From an uncultured Alphaproteobacteria bacterium (lineage in GTDB: Bacteria > Pseudomonadota > Alphaproteobacteria > RF32 > CAG-239): DNA of 15,076 nt. Numbering within the stretch: position 1 is the first letter of the stretch; each line of letters begins with the position of its first letter. The notes under the pieces were generated by a model. It was given only the letters and a program-made list of their open reading frames with translations, was not told where the DNA came from and ran no database searches. This document shows, one piece after another, positions 14,075 through 15,076 of this stretch. The DNA lies in assembly GCA_944391355.1 (NCBI GenBank), contig CALXTG010000067.1, positions 1 through 15,076 of the forward strand, read 5' to 3'. The position numbers and the translations under genes were made by a program.

Positions 14075-15076
14075 TCAGTTCTCCGGGTTTGTAAACAAGG
14101 CGACAACTTCGCTGTGCTCAGAATAGGTAAACTGGTCGACCAACGTCACTTCCCGCAGAATATACCCGGCTTCCCGCAAAATACGGGCATCGCGGACAAA
14201 GCTTTCCGGATTGCAGGAAACGGCGATCAAACGCGCCGGACGAGCCGCAATAGGCAAAGCCGCCAGATTTTTAACCTGCGCCTCGGCGCCGGCGCGGGGC
14301 GGATCGAAAACAACCAGTTCAAAGGCCGATAATTCCCGGGTATCCAACGGATATTTAAACAGGTTTTTCTCAACAATTTCGATATTAGAAATCTGATTTT
14401 TATTTAATGAACGGCGAAAGCCCTCCAACAGGGCCGGAGAGGAATCGACTGCGGTAATTTTAACCCCGGGCAAACGGGACAGAGGGTAAGAAAAAGTCCC
14501 GACCCCGCAGAATAAATCGGCAATTTTGCCGCGGCAGCCTTCGGCATATTTCATTACCAGGCCGGTCAACGCCCGTTCTCCTTCAAAAGACGGCTGAAGG
14601 AAAGTTCCGGCGGGAATAAATACCTGATAACCGGCAATATCTATATAAGGCGCGGTTTTTTCAATGACCGGTTCGGGCAGCATTTCGGGACGGCTGCGAA
14701 AAGAAACGCGGATAATATCGGAAAAAGCAGAAACCATCTCAAAAATCGTCATCCGATGTTCAAGAGATAAATCCTGCGATAAATCGAGCAGCAAATCTAT
14801 ACCGTTGACGGCTTCGGTAACGGCGACGTCTCCGCCGGACAGCCGGCGGGTTTCGATTTTACGGCCCACCCGGGTCGAAACGGTTATCGCAGTCAAAGCT
14901 TCAAGCAAGCGGCGGATATCCGGCAAAACCCGGTTCAGCCGCGGCGTTAAAAGCGGACAGTGTTCAATATCCATTATTTCGTCACTGCGGCTGCGGTTAA
15001 ATCCGAACTGCAATTTTCCTTTACGTCTGCGGAAAGCCAGAACGGCCCGGCGGCGGGTGCCGTCGCCGATAAATAC
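14075..15076 (-). CDS. TrmA/RumA-family RNA 5-methyluridine methyltransferase (5' end outside window)
   Basis: SAM-dependent methyltransferase that makes 5-methyluridine in rRNA or tRNA. The frame is open to the right edge, so only the C-terminal 333 residues are seen; the N-terminal TRAM domain and upstream cysteines lie outside. An internal TTG at 15013 is not the start, because the preceding codons continue family-like sequence (around GDGTRRRAVLAFR). Visible motifs are an iron-sulfur type cysteine in DIEHCPLL, SAM site DLFCGVGTFSYPLS, FDPPRAG, the nucleophile Cys in VSCNPESFVRDA, and the general base Glu in SEHSEVVALF near the end. All catalytic residues are present. Whether it is RlmC, RlmD or TrmA cannot be settled; the cysteine favours an iron-sulfur RlmC/RlmD type. 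It leads the part of the operon seen here. Confidence 0.9.
   Translation of the reverse strand, partial: VFIGDGTRRRAVLAFRRRKGKLQFGFNRSRSDEIMDIEHCPLLTPRLNRVLPDIRRLLEALTAITVSTRVGRKIETRRLSGGDVAVTEAVNGIDLLLDLSQDLSLEHRMTIFEMVSAFSDIIRVSFRSRPEMLPEPVIEKTAPYIDIAGYQVFIPAGTFLQPSFEGERALTGLVMKYAEGCRGKIADLFCGVGTFSYPLSRLPGVKITAVDSSPALLEGFRRSLNKNQISNIEIVEKNLFKYPLDTRELSAFELVVFDPPRAGAEAQVKNLAALPIAARPARLIAVSCNPESFVRDARILREAGYILREVTLVDQFTYSEHSEVVALFTNPEN

Noticed and set aside
15011..15013. TTG at 15013 as start of the RNA methyltransferase
   Set aside because: The frame runs open to the window edge with family-like residues before this codon, so the gene simply continues outside the window.

Overview
The window looks like chromosomal DNA of an alphaproteobacterium of moderate G+C content. 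The best taxonomic hints are the intergenic palindromes built on GGCTTGACCCGAGAATGAC, a repeat style common in that class, and the mix of gene families. No rRNA, tRNA, CRISPR array, transposase or phage gene was found. Most genes are housekeeping and packed into short operons with strong AGGAG-type ribosome binding sites. The lineage is an inference; no marker gene here fixes it more closely.

Layout, left to right. Positions 1-448 hold no convincing gene: a terminator from a gene off the left edge, then imperfect palindromes and three tandem 27-bp repeats. On the minus strand, rpe (ribulose-phosphate 3-epimerase) and phoB (response regulator) form a two-gene unit with a good promoter. Divergent from it on the plus strand are a ferritin-like protein with its own terminator and then an unrecognised 449-aa helical-repeat protein with its own promoter. 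A perfect 12-bp bidirectional hairpin separates these from the next minus-strand genes: class II fructose-bisphosphate aldolase (fba) and, upstream of it, an unrecognised 264-aa protein. The fba leader carries three alternating GCAAAT boxes around a plausible promoter.

The plus strand from 6138 to 11217 is a very tight four-gene operon with gaps of 1, 1 and -1 nt: tgt (queuine/preQ1 tRNA-ribosyltransferase), a LOG-family nucleotide phosphoribohydrolase with a long C-terminal extension, an ABC exporter half-transporter, and a fused SpmA-SpmB-type membrane protein with nucleoside-recognition (Gate) domains. It ends at a bidirectional terminator shared with the convergent minus-strand operon. 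That operon, read from the right edge, holds a TrmA/RumA-type RNA m5U methyltransferase (5' end outside the window), a small lipoprotein, transketolase and a SemiSWEET sugar transporter.

Functional themes are central sugar-phosphate metabolism (rpe, fba, tkt, SemiSWEET) spread over three operons, and RNA modification or nucleobase chemistry (tgt, LOG, Gate protein, RNA methyltransferase). The strongest candidates for new biology are the tgt-LOG-ABC-Gate operon and the fba leader. Both are hypotheses from context, not demonstrated systems.
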